64,000 bases of DNA from the NCBI RefSeq assembly GCF_022048975.1, contig NZ_JAKMHX010000030.1:372001-436000 (forward strand). The letters run 5' to 3'. The translations under genes and the position numbers were made by a program. The stretch is from Sporosarcina cyprini. GTDB lineage: Bacteria > Bacillota > Bacilli > Bacillales_A > Planococcaceae. Below the pieces are notes generated by a model, which worked only from the letters and a program-made list of their open reading frames with translations, searched no databases and was not told the DNA's origin. Shown in pieces: positions 18,353 through 27,534 of the stretch; position 1 is the stretch's first letter, and each line of letters begins with the position of its first letter.

Positions 18353-18685
18353 TCACCTCAATCGCACGATCAGATAATTTCTCGGAATTTTATATTGGCT
18401 GGATATATCAATATTTTTCACAAATTCAGCAGGGGACTTGAACAATAAATTTCCTGCTGCAGAAGAATCGTAAATCCCGATATGTGTAATTTCGCCCCAG
18501 GCTTCCCCAGCGATTGGAAAGAGGATGTCCGCATTATTAGATGTCTGCCCTTCTGACGGCTCCACAAAAGTTGCCTGTTGGCGTTTATAACTTGGCTGAC
18601 CCACTTCTACATCTCCGTTAAATAACGCTACATATACGCCTAGTAGATTGTCCCTTAGAACCTTATTCTTTAGATAAACACTCAT
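18353..18685 (-). CDS. Small baseplate/tail protein
   Basis: 110 residues starting MSVYLKNKVLRDNLLGVYVA. Contains WGEITHIGIYD and a final RNYLIVRLR, a beta-rich layout seen in small proteins next to baseplate genes in Bacillales phages. Start taken at the second ATG, with AAGGATG about 7 bases upstream. Exact role unknown. Confidence 0.72.
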   Translation of the reverse strand: MSVYLKNKVLRDNLLGVYVALFNGDVEVGQPSYKRQQATFVEPSEGQTSNNADILFPIAGEAWGEITHIGIYDSSAAGNLLFKSPAEFVKNIDISSQYKIPRNYLIVRLR

Positions 18686-18690
18686 ATGGT

Positions 18691-19737
18691 TCATCCTTCA
18701 TTCACCCCTCCCATGATTGCCACTTGTTCATCACCGATTGGAATGTTAGCAATGCCCCCATTGACCATTAAATTTTGGTAGTCAAGCACGCCTTCACTGT
18801 CGATGATTTCACTACCGATTTTTGCATAGCTGATAAACGGCGATTTAAATGCCAGGCTCTGCAGATATCTTGTTATGTTCTTTTTAATGTTCTCAATTGC
18901 CAACTCTTCTGTGTAGCCTTCTACAAGGGAAAGGGTGGCCGTAATGTTGATCGGCACGCCTGCAGCTCCTACTACCGTCACATCCGCACCAAATGGTCGC
19001 TCCGATTCGATGTGAGTGAATACGTCCTCTACAAGTTCTTCACTTGCTGGCTGCTTATTCGAATCGATCACGATAACTTTGACGGTCAATGGTCCGTTCC
19101 ACCTCGGAACTACACGGGCATCTCCAACGCCGACAACTTCTTTCGCCCATTCCAAGTAGTGATATTTGTTGCCAGCCTTTCCCGGTCGTTGTAACTTATC
19201 GTAGTAACGCTGTCTCAAATCTTCGTCCGGTTCAGCTTCATATCCATTTGTGACCGGTTCGGGATTATAGACATTGACTAATCCGCTGATCGTTACAGGG
19301 AAACGATTAATGACGCCGGAAGGAACGTTCCCGATTGCACCAAACAACACACTAGATGCCAATACAGATACTTGGCCGGAATCGGGGATCACTGCGTCTT
19401 CCAGAATTTCAAAATCTACTGTCTCTGTCGAAATTAAATCGCCCTTTGTGATTACGGAACCGGCTGCCCCCGATATAATAACCGTTGTAACGGATCGAGT
19501 CGCCGGCTTTCGGGTAATCCCCGTCCGCTGATACACAAACCTAGCAAGATCGTCGCCTTCCAAATTTTCGACATCCATCAAGCCCTCTACATATTCGATT
19601 TCCTCTTGCATCGTGGAAAACTCAACTGCTCCCGCCATATTCGCGTCCCATATAAGTCCGCCTGGTGACTTGTCATGTTCATCATCCGTGTTATACATCA
19701 TTCGTTCATGGATCTGTTGTTCCGTTTCTGTTTCCAC
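18691..19737 (-). CDS. xkdT: Baseplate J-like protein (XkdT)
   Basis: 348 residues of the Baseplate_J/gp47 family: early GDDLARFVYQRTGITRKPAT, a middle SGLVNVYNPEPVTNG, and ETDEDLR-type EAEPDEDLRQRYYDKL, all typical. It forms the wedge of contractile tails. Start is GTG with GGAGGTGAG upstream, adjacent to the stop of the xkdS-like gene. Confidence 0.92.
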   Translation of the reverse strand: METETEQQIHERMMYNTDDEHDKSPGGLIWDANMAGAVEFSTMQEEIEYVEGLMDVENLEGDDLARFVYQRTGITRKPATRSVTTVIISGAAGSVITKGDLISTETVDFEILEDAVIPDSGQVSVLASSVLFGAIGNVPSGVINRFPVTISGLVNVYNPEPVTNGYEAEPDEDLRQRYYDKLQRPGKAGNKYHYLEWAKEVVGVGDARVVPRWNGPLTVKVIVIDSNKQPASEELVEDVFTHIESERPFGADVTVVGAAGVPINITATLSLVEGYTEELAIENIKKNITRYLQSLAFKSPFISYAKIGSEIIDSEGVLDYQNLMVNGGIANIPIGDEQVAIMGGVNEG

Positions 19738-20175
19738 TTATCTACTCACCTCCATATCAATCGTGTTGTACATGGGTGAAATGACTGTGAACCTAATGCG
19801 CATCCACTTCCCGTCACGTTCAAACTGCCACCCTTCCAACCGCTCAATATATGGACTTTCTAGCAATGATTCAGTAACTTCTCTTTCAATCTCGGATTCA
19901 ATGTAAGCTCTAGGCAAATTCGAACCGATTAATGATTCAATGCTTGTTCCGTAAGTTTCGTCCTCATAGATTCTGAAACGGAAACTTTCGGTTTTCAGGA
20001 CTTTCAATATCCATTGTTTTATGGAATCCACTCCATACAATTCGATTAGCTTTCCATCCCGCATGACGAAATCTCCTTTATCAAAGTCATAAAGATATGT
20101 CTTGCCGATGGGTTCCAATTCTTCTTCAAATTCCACTTCTCTCAATTCCAACTGCGTTATTTCTGGAAGGTTCAT
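19738..20175 (-). CDS. xkdS: XkdS-like protein (DUF2634)
   Basis: 145 residues with TYLYDFDKGDF, QWILKVLKTESFRFRIYED and YGTSIESLIG, the pattern of DUF2634, related to the gp25-like baseplate wedge protein. Overlaps the xkdR-like gene by 4 bp. Confidence 0.88.
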   Translation of the reverse strand: MNLPEITQLELREVEFEEELEPIGKTYLYDFDKGDFVMRDGKLIELYGVDSIKQWILKVLKTESFRFRIYEDETYGTSIESLIGSNLPRAYIESEIEREVTESLLESPYIERLEGWQFERDGKWMRIRFTVISPMYNTIDMEVSR

Positions 20176-20558
20176 TCGAATTTCACCGCCTTGTCGATCA
20201 CGTAATACATTTGGCCGTCCGCAACGGGTACTACAATTACCTCGTCACCGATTTTGAGTGTATCGGTCCACTGCATTAGAGTATCGATGTTGAGTGTAGC
20301 AATGTCATGATTGTGATTGCTGTTCGTAGTAGTCGTTCCGCAATTTGAATCGGTAAATTTGATATGCCGCTCATAACCCGCTATTAGATTAGATGCAAAT
20401 ATCAATTGCGACTTATCCGGTGCGATTTTCTCACTTAATCGAATGACTGGTTCAGGGGGTAACGACTCGACAATTCCGGTTGTGATGGAAGGTACATCTT
20501 TCGGGTCACGATCTTTAAACAGCTTCGCAAATTCCGTCAATCCGTCTTTATCAGCCAT
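20172..20558 (-). CDS. xkdR: XkdR-like protein (DUF2577)
   Basis: 128 residues with a central beta segment and the end LKIGDEVIVVPVADGQMYYVIDKAV, typical of DUF2577 baseplate spike-associated proteins. Overlaps the xkdQ-like gene by 8 bp and the xkdS-like gene by 4 bp. Confidence 0.87.
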   Translation of the reverse strand: MADKDGLTEFAKLFKDRDPKDVPSITTGIVESLPPEPVIRLSEKIAPDKSQLIFASNLIAGYERHIKFTDSNCGTTTTNSNHNHDIATLNIDTLMQWTDTLKIGDEVIVVPVADGQMYYVIDKAVKFE

Positions 20559-21528
20559 TGTACACCTCCAGTCCTAATGACATAGTGTGGATGCCATTTT
20601 TGATACTGTGTGAAACGTCATTGATCAAGTACGTCCCCTTAATGCCAGTGATAGGTTCAACCACTTCAAAAAGACGACCAGCGCGAACGCGGTCATCTCC
20701 AAGTAATTCAATGCTGACTTCTTCCACAATCTTTGAAAGCTGCTTCAGTTCATTCTGCGCAACTTCTTTTGCAGATTTCTTTTCCTTTTGATCAAGTTTA
20801 ATGACTTTCGAGATTTTGCCATACTTTTTAATCATGGTATCGTCATCCTTGATTAGCACAAGTTTGTCGTTGTTTCCGACTACCTGGATGGAATTGACCA
20901 TGTCAGAAATGCTTCGCTTCCTGCTTGGGTTCGCAATTGCGTCGGCCGCATCATATTTCTTTCCGGCCAGAGCAAACGACGCCTTGACTGTCAAACCTTT
21001 TTGTTTCTCGATAAACAACTTACCTTGCCGCATCTCCATCAGATACTTGATGCCTAGCTTTTGTTCGGTATTTTCAATGATTTCCTTTATGATGTCGCTT
21101 ACTTTGACGTCATTAAAAATCTTACTGATAGGTACAGGCATGGAAGCGATATTGCCAACAGGAACGCCGAATTCACTAAGAATTTTTCTTATACACTGAT
21201 CAGCAGACATCTTGTTGAACTGATAAACCGCATTCGATTTGTTGAGATAAAAAGCAAAGTCGAAAGCAGTATAGGAGACCGGTTTCCGGCCACTCTTCTG
21301 CTCATCCACAATAATTGCCCTGGTGATCTCGATGCCATCATTCTTCAACATGACCATATCGCCAATATCGCATGGATTATCAGGGAAAAAATTTGTATCA
21401 TTAAATGCAATATCAAAGGATATTTCGTCCCCTAATTCGTCAATGTTACTGCGCCATGAAATCGTACCGACGAGAGGTGTAATATTCGTCATGGTAGTAC
21501 CTTTTACAAGCCACAATTCATGAGCCAT
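20551..21528 (-). CDS. xkdQ: XkdQ-like baseplate hub protein
   Basis: 325 residues of the XkdQ/gpD-like hub family, starting MAHELWLVKG. Contains SYTAFDFAFYLNKS, MSADQCIRKILSEFGV and a C-terminal beta domain (IKGTYLINDVSHSIKNG). Shares one base with the xkdP-like gene. Confidence 0.88.
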   Translation of the reverse strand: MAHELWLVKGTTMTNITPLVGTISWRSNIDELGDEISFDIAFNDTNFFPDNPCDIGDMVMLKNDGIEITRAIIVDEQKSGRKPVSYTAFDFAFYLNKSNAVYQFNKMSADQCIRKILSEFGVPVGNIASMPVPISKIFNDVKVSDIIKEIIENTEQKLGIKYLMEMRQGKLFIEKQKGLTVKASFALAGKKYDAADAIANPSRKRSISDMVNSIQVVGNNDKLVLIKDDDTMIKKYGKISKVIKLDQKEKKSAKEVAQNELKQLSKIVEEVSIELLGDDRVRAGRLFEVVEPITGIKGTYLINDVSHSIKNGIHTMSLGLEVYNG

Positions 21529-22079
21529 TACTTCACCTTCTTTTCCGGTTTCTTTCTAACTGCCTTTTTCTTGACCGCTTTCTTTTTGGTCCCTTTTTTC
21601 TTTACAGGGCTGCCAGTGTTTAAATTGGATTTTTTGATAGTCGGTTTACTTTCCGGCGTGATAGCCTTTTTCTGCAATTTGATGTCCTTGAATTCTTCTA
21701 AGGATAATGAGTAATAGATATCTCCCGATCCGTCTTGTGGACCAAACACAAAATCGTCTATCGCAAAAACCATATTAATTGGAGTACCGGTGGCTACAAG
21801 GCGCACGCGTAGCTTACGCTCTTTCCAACTTTCGATGATCTTGACATACTCCCATCCCTTGTATTGATTGGATCGGGCAAACGGATAATCCTTGCTAGGA
21901 AAAAACGCATCGATGACAATAGCCTTTAATCCGCTTTCGCCAAAAAGTTTAATATCCCCCTGATTGATAGTGGTGAACGTTTCGTTATTAACAGGACTCT
22001 TAATCTTAAATTCAGATGGAACAATAGGAAGCTGGATGATTTCAGCTCTATTGTTTACCGATAAGAAAATATCCATCAT
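21528..22079 (-). CDS. XkdP-like tail protein without LysM, with Lys-rich tail
   Basis: 183 residues. Residues 1-135 match the XkdP N-terminal region (LPIVPSEFKIKSP, FFPSKDYPFARSN, VRLVATGTPINM). XkdP proteins usually end in a LysM domain; here the end is replaced by a very basic low-complexity tail (about 145-183) with KKKGTKKKAVKKKAVRKK. The tail could touch DNA, membrane or wall polymers; that is a guess. Confidence 0.82.
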   Translation of the reverse strand: MMDIFLSVNNRAEIIQLPIVPSEFKIKSPVNNETFTTINQGDIKLFGESGLKAIVIDAFFPSKDYPFARSNQYKGWEYVKIIESWKERKLRVRLVATGTPINMVFAIDDFVFGPQDGSGDIYYSLSLEEFKDIKLQKKAITPESKPTIKKSNLNTGSPVKKKGTKKKAVKKKAVRKKPEKKVK

Positions 22080-22087
22080 CCAACCTC

Positions 22088-24103
22088 CTACATGTTTGCC
22101 ATGCGTAATTTTAATAATGGTATCAACTCGTTAATAATTTCCTCTATTGATTTGTTGCCGTCAATAAAGACCTTTACATCACCTTTAGGCATATTGTTAA
22201 TGGCTACTATAAGTTGAGCGATCATCGCTATTAAGCCATCAAGATTTTTTGATGATGAATTACCTCCACTGAGCATAACGCTTTTTTGTGGCCGGGCTTT
22301 GTCAATATTATCAATAGTAACTCCTTGTCGACGTAAGTTCCGCGACTGAACTGCAGGAATAATCATTTCATCCTTATGGATTTTCGCCACTTGATCGTGC
22401 GTTACACGGTTCGTTCCAATATCATAAGATGCCATAGTCGATGTTCCAGCCGCTCTGGTTTGTGTTGATGCCGATTCAACACCGCTCCAATCAACCTTTG
22501 GTATGATCGGTATATTAACGCCGGGTATTTTGTTAATTTTTTCAATCAAACTATTGATTTTATTTATTACAAAGTTGATTGCTGTTCCTACTGCAGTCTT
22601 CACTCCATTAAAAGCAACAGTAAAAGCAGACTTAATACCTGCCCCAACCAATTTTGTTTTATCCCACAACGATTGGGCTTTCTCTTTGACAGTATCCCAG
22701 TTCTTCCACAATAGGATGCCTGCAGTGACAACGGCACCAATTGCAATGGCGACCCATCCTAGAGGGGAAATGGCTAGAGTGCCGTTTAATAGAGCTGTAG
22801 CGATCTGAAGGCCAGAAGTGACTACCTTCCATGTTGCTTGTGCTGCAGTCACCGCTACTACACCAACACGAAATGCCGCAACTCCTGCAGCAACACCAAC
22901 CACGACCGGTCCGATTAATGACCAGTTATTGGCGACAAAGTTATACATGTCTGTGAATTTGTCTACGGCAAAACCAACCGCTTCACTTACGCCAGGGAAT
23001 GCGACATCCTTCAGCCAGTTGAGCGCTGGTTGTGAAGCAGTATAGGCTTCCACAATTTTGTCTTTAACTCCAGGTATAGCAGTATCTTTTATCCAGCCAA
23101 GACCCGGTTTGGATTTTTGATACAGACTGATGAGAGCATTACCCACAGGCTCGACCGCTCCTGCAGCCTTCCCTAAGACACCCTCAAACTTGCTACCAAA
23201 ATTTGCGACCATCTCACGCATGCTTGGTAGGCCATTGTTGTTGAGCATCTCGTCAGTCTTCTCAATAATGCCTGTAACCCCACGAGTAACTGCTGCCCTC
23301 ATGTTTCCAAATGTGCCACTCCATGATGCCCCAGCATTCTTTGCCGCACCTTCAAGGGCAGGGAATTTCTTGGTGCCGTTCGCAAGTGCTTCATCAAGGA
23401 CATCCATAAATGACTTGGCGTCAATTTTACCCTTGGAAATCTCTGTTGCAACTTGTGCCGTGCTTTTCCCAACAGCTTCCGCATAAATATCGACAGCAGG
23501 TATCCCGGCTTCAACAACGCGCCCTAACTGCTCCATATTGACTGTGCCCTTTGTAGACATTTTGATGAAGGCGTCCGTAACTGTGCCTAACTCATCATTA
23601 GTACCCTTTGTGTAAAATGCAACAGCGTCCGTCAACGAGCCCATAACTCGTGTGGCGTCCTCTACTTCCATACCGCCAGTTACGAATCCCTGCACGGCTC
23701 CTGCAGCCACATCCAGACCGAACGCCGTGCCCTTCACGATGTCGCGCGTTGCTTCTAACGTGGCGTTTGCCTTCTCAGCGCTGCCGGTCATTACTTCAAG
23801 AACGTTTTTAAATTGCTCCATTGTGTCGATACGGTCGAAAGCTCCAGCTAGTGATGACTTGACCATGCCGACTGCGGAAGAAAACATTTTCGTGATTCCA
23901 ATAGCGCCGGCCAAACCGGCTGCACTGGTTGCAATTGATTTGAAACTGGATGTAGCCGAGCGCCCAAATTGAGTAACTGTATTATTGGCGTGCCTTACTT
24001 TGCGTTCCATATCCTTGGTTGAGGTTCCGGCCTTCTTTGCATTAGCCGAGAAATCCTTATCTCGCAACGTCAACACTGCGGATATGACGCGATTACCTGC
24101 CAT
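22088..24103 (-). CDS. Tape measure protein
   Basis: 671 residues that set tail length. N-terminal coiled coil (LTLRDKDFSANAKKAGTSTK), tape-measure core with MEQFKNVLEVMTGSAEKA and VTGGMEVEDATRVMGSLTDA, hydrophobic segments near residues 395-470, and a C-terminal cytosolic-type end. The length predicts a contractile tail of roughly 100 nm at 1.5 angstroms per residue (rule of thumb). It follows the frameshifted chaperone pair, as expected. Confidence 0.93.
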   Translation of the reverse strand: MAGNRVISAVLTLRDKDFSANAKKAGTSTKDMERKVRHANNTVTQFGRSATSSFKSIATSAAGLAGAIGITKMFSSAVGMVKSSLAGAFDRIDTMEQFKNVLEVMTGSAEKANATLEATRDIVKGTAFGLDVAAGAVQGFVTGGMEVEDATRVMGSLTDAVAFYTKGTNDELGTVTDAFIKMSTKGTVNMEQLGRVVEAGIPAVDIYAEAVGKSTAQVATEISKGKIDAKSFMDVLDEALANGTKKFPALEGAAKNAGASWSGTFGNMRAAVTRGVTGIIEKTDEMLNNNGLPSMREMVANFGSKFEGVLGKAAGAVEPVGNALISLYQKSKPGLGWIKDTAIPGVKDKIVEAYTASQPALNWLKDVAFPGVSEAVGFAVDKFTDMYNFVANNWSLIGPVVVGVAAGVAAFRVGVVAVTAAQATWKVVTSGLQIATALLNGTLAISPLGWVAIAIGAVVTAGILLWKNWDTVKEKAQSLWDKTKLVGAGIKSAFTVAFNGVKTAVGTAINFVINKINSLIEKINKIPGVNIPIIPKVDWSGVESASTQTRAAGTSTMASYDIGTNRVTHDQVAKIHKDEMIIPAVQSRNLRRQGVTIDNIDKARPQKSVMLSGGNSSSKNLDGLIAMIAQLIVAINNMPKGDVKVFIDGNKSIEEIINELIPLLKLRMANM

Positions 24104-24138
24104 GTATTCTCACCGCCTTCATAACAAAAAAGAGAAAG

Positions 24139-24677
24139 CTAGACGGTTTCCCATCTTGCCTTCTCTTCTTCAAATGACAGATTCATGCTTGCTTTCAAAA
24201 ACTCTTTTTCGGCAAAGGGAAGATTGAGTAAGTAATCTAATTCCTTGCCTTTTTGAGCATAGTGATGAAGAAAATAAAAATCATCATCACTTTTTATTAG
24301 TTTTTTAAATCTTTCATCCTGCTTACAGAATCACCATAGCCAGCCAAGTCCAATGCAACTTGAGCGATGCTGACAATTTCACCTGCTTCAAAAATTTTCG
24401 AAACAATGTCAGTCGGTTCTTTGCATCCAAAAGCCTTTTGCAAATCTTTATCCTTCAAGTCTGGTGCAACGACTGCGTTATATACAAGGAACACATCGCC
24501 ATCTTCATCGTTTCGCCCCATCTGTACGGATTCAATGCAAAGCGACCGTTCTGGCTTCTGAATGGTAATGCTTGCATCAATACGAGGAATAAAAAGTTCC
24601 TCTTTCACATCCTCCTTTACCTCATATTTTTCTTTTTCTTGAAATAAGTCTTGCAATGTAAGTTTTTTCTTAGTCAT
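24139..24677 (-). CDS. Tail assembly chaperone GT form made by programmed -1 frameshift
   Basis: Extended product of the xkdN-like gene. The ribosome slips -1 on A AAA AAC (24306 to 24300), just before the in-frame TAA TAA, then reads 53 more codons to a TAG at 24139-24141. The added T domain begins KLIKSDDDFYFLHHYAQKGK and contains NLPFAEKEFLKASM, the typical GT chaperone C-terminus. No ribosome-binding site or start serves this part alone. Total 179 residues. The GT form recruits the tape measure and tube subunits. Confidence 0.88.
24297..24677 (-). CDS. xkdN: Tail assembly chaperone, short G form (XkdN-like)
   Basis: 126 residues starting MTKKKLTLQDLFQEKEKYEV; contains FIPRIDASITIQKPERS and ends SRMKDLKN, the pattern of XkdN-like chaperones. 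It is the major, unshifted product. Lies between the tail tube and tape measure genes, the standard position. Confidence 0.9.
   Translation of the reverse strand: MTKKKLTLQDLFQEKEKYEVKEDVKEELFIPRIDASITIQKPERSLCIESVQMGRNDEDGDVFLVYNAVVAPDLKDKDLQKAFGCKEPTDIVSKIFEAGEIVSIAQVALDLAGYGDSVSRMKDLKN
24300..24306 (-). promoter_or_regulatory. -1 ribosomal frameshift slippery heptamer
   Basis: A_AAA_AAC in the zero frame (codons TTA AAA AAC TAA TAA). Immediate downstream tandem stops and a well-conserved -1 frame product make this a programmed site. No strong stimulatory hairpin was obvious by eye. Confidence 0.88.
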
Positions 24678-24692
24678 TTGATAGTCTCCTTT

Positions 24693-25142
24693 TTATGCAG
24701 CTGGAGCTGCAGCCTCGATTTGTTCAATAATGTCGCATTCACTAAAGTTAAATGGTAATTCCTCTGTCATAAGAGTTTTTTGTTCAAATGACATAGGAGA
24801 GAATTCATTAAACGTTACTCCTTCAAATGATGCGCGTTCAGTACCATATGAATCTGGATCATCTAGCTTTGTTACAATCTTTATGTCGGGGACTATTCCT
24901 GTTTTAGTAATATCCGCCATCAATTTAGCACCACGCGAATATACTTTTTTCACTTCAATAGTTCCCTCACCTTTCCAACCAATGAGTTTTTTATGCGTTG
25001 CCAAATCCTCTGCCATGTTTACATCTTCATAATCAAAGGTAATTTTGGACTCAAACTTATTGATGTCGAACCATTTTTCATTATTGACCCAAACGGAACC
25101 AAACGTACCGTTGACTTGTTTATTACTACGAATTTTCGCCAT
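24693..25142 (-). CDS. xkdM: Tail tube protein (XkdM-like)
   Basis: 149 residues starting MAKIRSNKQVNGTFGSVWVN, a DUF2001/XkdM tail tube with TFDYEDVNMAEDLATHKKL and KGEGTIEVKKVYSRG. Start chosen for AAGGGAGG upstream. Follows the sheath gene by 13 bp. Confidence 0.92.
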   Translation of the reverse strand: MAKIRSNKQVNGTFGSVWVNNEKWFDINKFESKITFDYEDVNMAEDLATHKKLIGWKGEGTIEVKKVYSRGAKLMADITKTGIVPDIKIVTKLDDPDSYGTERASFEGVTFNEFSPMSFEQKTLMTEELPFNFSECDIIEQIEAAAPAA

Positions 25143-25155
25143 AGGGCTACCTCCC

Positions 25156-26223
25156 TTAAATTGCGATATCGAATGAAAGGTCTTCCATCGCATCGACAAT
25201 TTTAATTTTTGCGGCAAGGAATACATTCCGTTTGAATGACATTTTCCTTACCTTATCGTCATCCCACTCTGAGGTATCAGTACCAATACCTTTCCAAGCG
25301 AGCCGTTGAGCAGCTACGTTAATGAGAGATTTGTTATCAAACGATGGATCAAGAATTTCATTTCCTGCAAGGTCTTTGAAATACGAATTTACCGATGTAA
25401 TAAATAGCACTTGATTGTCGTAAATATTGTTCGCTTTTCCGACATAGTGCTTATTAAATGTTTCGCGAATATCGTCTTTGATTAAATCCATCACCTCAAC
25501 AATACGGATAGACTTAAAATCTTCCGTCTTTTTCATGGTAGTGGTTGTAAGACTATTCACTCCACGGCCAATTTTGATGTTCTCCCCATCATTGATGAGA
25601 ATGAGCTCACCGTTGTCAACGGCAGCATCAGGATCTTCAATTTCGTTAATGGAATCAATTTCAGGAAACTCATAATAGGTGAATGAACGGGTAAAAGGTA
25701 AACCCGCAACAGCTCCAGCAATTCGAGCTGTGTATTCGGCCGTCGTATATTCCTTATCCCCAACTTTAATTCCCTCAGTGGTAAAATTTATAATTCCTTC
25801 ATGGTCGCCTTTGACGTTTGGCAAAACTGCCTTAAACGTCTTTTTTTCGTTGTCACGCTTTGTTTTTATCCACGTTACAATGACATCCTTTGCAACTCCC
25901 CCTATTTGAGGGATTGCCAGGTAGTTGAACCGTTTGTTATTTAATCGCTTTAATGCAACGTTATAGTCCTCAGCTAAAGTTGGTAGCCGCTCAACAATAA
26001 CCTTGCTCGGTGTTCCTCTGAATGTTTTCTCGATGTAATCATAGTTTTCAGGGGACCAATCTGCCAAATCTACTTCTTCAATACTTTTATATACAACTGT
26101 ATCCTCGGTTAGCAGATCGTCCTTTAGAATGAGAGTAACGATTCCAAGCTGACTACGCTTGATGGCCGTGACTGCACGCCCGAAAAATTCAATGTTAATC
26201 TGAGGTAAACCCAAAATGCTCAC
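25156..26223 (-). CDS. xkdK: Contractile tail sheath protein (XkdK-like)
   Basis: 355 residues. N-terminal GLPQINIEFFGRAVTAIKRS and C-terminal VNVAAQRL-type region with KMSFKRNVFLAAKIKIVDAMEDL mark a phage tail sheath. Its presence shows the particle has a contractile tail. Overlaps the preceding gene by 4 bp. Confidence 0.93.
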   Translation of the reverse strand: MSILGLPQINIEFFGRAVTAIKRSQLGIVTLILKDDLLTEDTVVYKSIEEVDLADWSPENYDYIEKTFRGTPSKVIVERLPTLAEDYNVALKRLNNKRFNYLAIPQIGGVAKDVIVTWIKTKRDNEKKTFKAVLPNVKGDHEGIINFTTEGIKVGDKEYTTAEYTARIAGAVAGLPFTRSFTYYEFPEIDSINEIEDPDAAVDNGELILINDGENIKIGRGVNSLTTTTMKKTEDFKSIRIVEVMDLIKDDIRETFNKHYVGKANNIYDNQVLFITSVNSYFKDLAGNEILDPSFDNKSLINVAAQRLAWKGIGTDTSEWDDDKVRKMSFKRNVFLAAKIKIVDAMEDLSFDIAI

Positions 26224-26765
26224 TCCTTTGCTTTTTCAATCTCTAAATGCTCCATCTTTTCAATCGGCACCGGTTTCATATCCCCGTCGAGAATCGGATT
26301 TCCTATCTCATCCACTGGAACCTCAACAGGTGTTCCATTGCCTTCGGTCAGATTTCCGTCCCCATCTACCTCTGCTATGACAACGCCATACTTCCTATCC
26401 CGCGCATCGTAGAATGCAAGGTCAAACGAAGCATTTAACACGCCGTCCACTAGATCGGTTCTTACCTCATCCACATTAAAGTGACGGTCTTTGACTATTA
26501 GCTTAAGGTCAAAAAGTTCTTCCAGTGTTTCCTGCATTTCCATTACTTCAATAGAATATTTTGATCGATCTGACGGAAAGTAATAGATATAGACTGTCAA
26601 CGATTTATGGACTTCATGCTGATCAGCCGAACGAACACTATTATCGAAGTGAACAAAAAAAGAAGGCCGTTTAAAGCCTTCTTGCACATCCCTGCTATTG
26701 ATTTCAATTCCGGTTTTCGTAAGCTGGGCGTTTATTGCAAGCCGAACATCCTTATACGTAATCAT
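26220..26765 (-). CDS. Tail terminator-like protein (DUF6838)
   Basis: 181 residues. Residues 1-130 (ITYKDVRLAINAQL, RPSFFVHFDN, VYIYYFPSD) fit the small tail completion proteins found between gp10-like and sheath genes. Residues 130-181 form a Pro/Glu-rich tail (GTPVEVPVDEIGNP). Overlaps both neighbours by 4 bp. Confidence 0.8.
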   Translation of the reverse strand: MITYKDVRLAINAQLTKTGIEINSRDVQEGFKRPSFFVHFDNSVRSADQHEVHKSLTVYIYYFPSDRSKYSIEVMEMQETLEELFDLKLIVKDRHFNVDEVRTDLVDGVLNASFDLAFYDARDRKYGVVIAEVDGDGNLTEGNGTPVEVPVDEIGNPILDGDMKPVPIEKMEHLEIEKAKE

Positions 26766-27199
26766 AGCCCCGCCTCTTCCAGCATTCGATCAAGCTCCTT
26801 GGAAATGATTTTTTCAAAGTCGCCGCTTGACTCAAAATTCTTAGCACCTGTATCCATTACTTTTTTGCCCGGGGTGAAACCGACTTCGATCTCCACTCCA
26901 GCTGTTTTAATTACTTGCCGATGCCCGTGTTCAATTAAGTGGGCATGCGGCGCGCTATTGATGACGCGGACTACCCACTTGCCTTCGCCATCTTTAAAGA
27001 CTTTTCCACGCTTGAACCGCTTATAATAAGTACCTGTTTTGGATTTAACTTTCGCACGGGCGACACGCTTGATGTGGGTGTTAGCCCGGTTTCCAACTTT
27101 CCGCATCATTTTGATGGTTTCTCTCGGCAACTTTACCTGAGCAATCTCCAGTAAGTCCTTTTGAAAATCTGACAAACCTTCAAATTCTAAACCACTCAT
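26762..27199 (-). CDS. HK97 gp10-like neck/tail completion protein
   Basis: 145 residues, basic: MRKVGNRANTHIKRVARAKVKSKTGTYYKRFKRG and HAHLIEHGH, the core signature of HK97 gp10/XkdI-like proteins. Overlaps neighbours by 4 bp on both sides. Confidence 0.88.
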   Translation of the reverse strand: MSGLEFEGLSDFQKDLLEIAQVKLPRETIKMMRKVGNRANTHIKRVARAKVKSKTGTYYKRFKRGKVFKDGEGKWVVRVINSAPHAHLIEHGHRQVIKTAGVEIEVGFTPGKKVMDTGAKNFESSGDFEKIISKELDRMLEEAGL

Positions 27200-27534
27200 T
27201 CAAGCACCTCCTGGCAGAAGATTTCAAGCGTTTCATTTTTGAAATAAGGATTGAGAATATACTTAATCTCAAACCGATGATTTCTAAATTGAATTTGCAT
27301 ATCTTTTGTAATATCCTTGCCTGCCGAATAACGAACAATGATCTTATGAGTAACATTCGTCAAGATTGTTTCCGCTTGTTGTCTTTGCAATGAACCGGTT
27401 TGAGGGACAATTTCAGCAGACAAAGTTTTAATCTTGGTGAATTCATATGACGTTTCGTTGAGTTCATTTAGCACCTTCGTATTGCCATAAACATCAATTT
27501 TATGTTTAAGTCGATTCGTTTGCCGTTTCGCCAT
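27196..27534 (-). CDS. Head closure / head-tail joining protein
   Basis: 112 residues starting MAKRQTNRLKHKIDVYG, a SPP1 gp16-like/head-tail joining family protein (LSAEIVPQTGSLQRQQAETIL, THKIIVRYSAG). Start preferred here because AGGAGGTTT lies upstream; a start seven codons earlier lacks a site. Overlaps the connector gene. Confidence 0.86.
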   Translation of the reverse strand: MAKRQTNRLKHKIDVYGNTKVLNELNETSYEFTKIKTLSAEIVPQTGSLQRQQAETILTNVTHKIIVRYSAGKDITKDMQIQFRNHRFEIKYILNPYFKNETLEIFCQEVLE

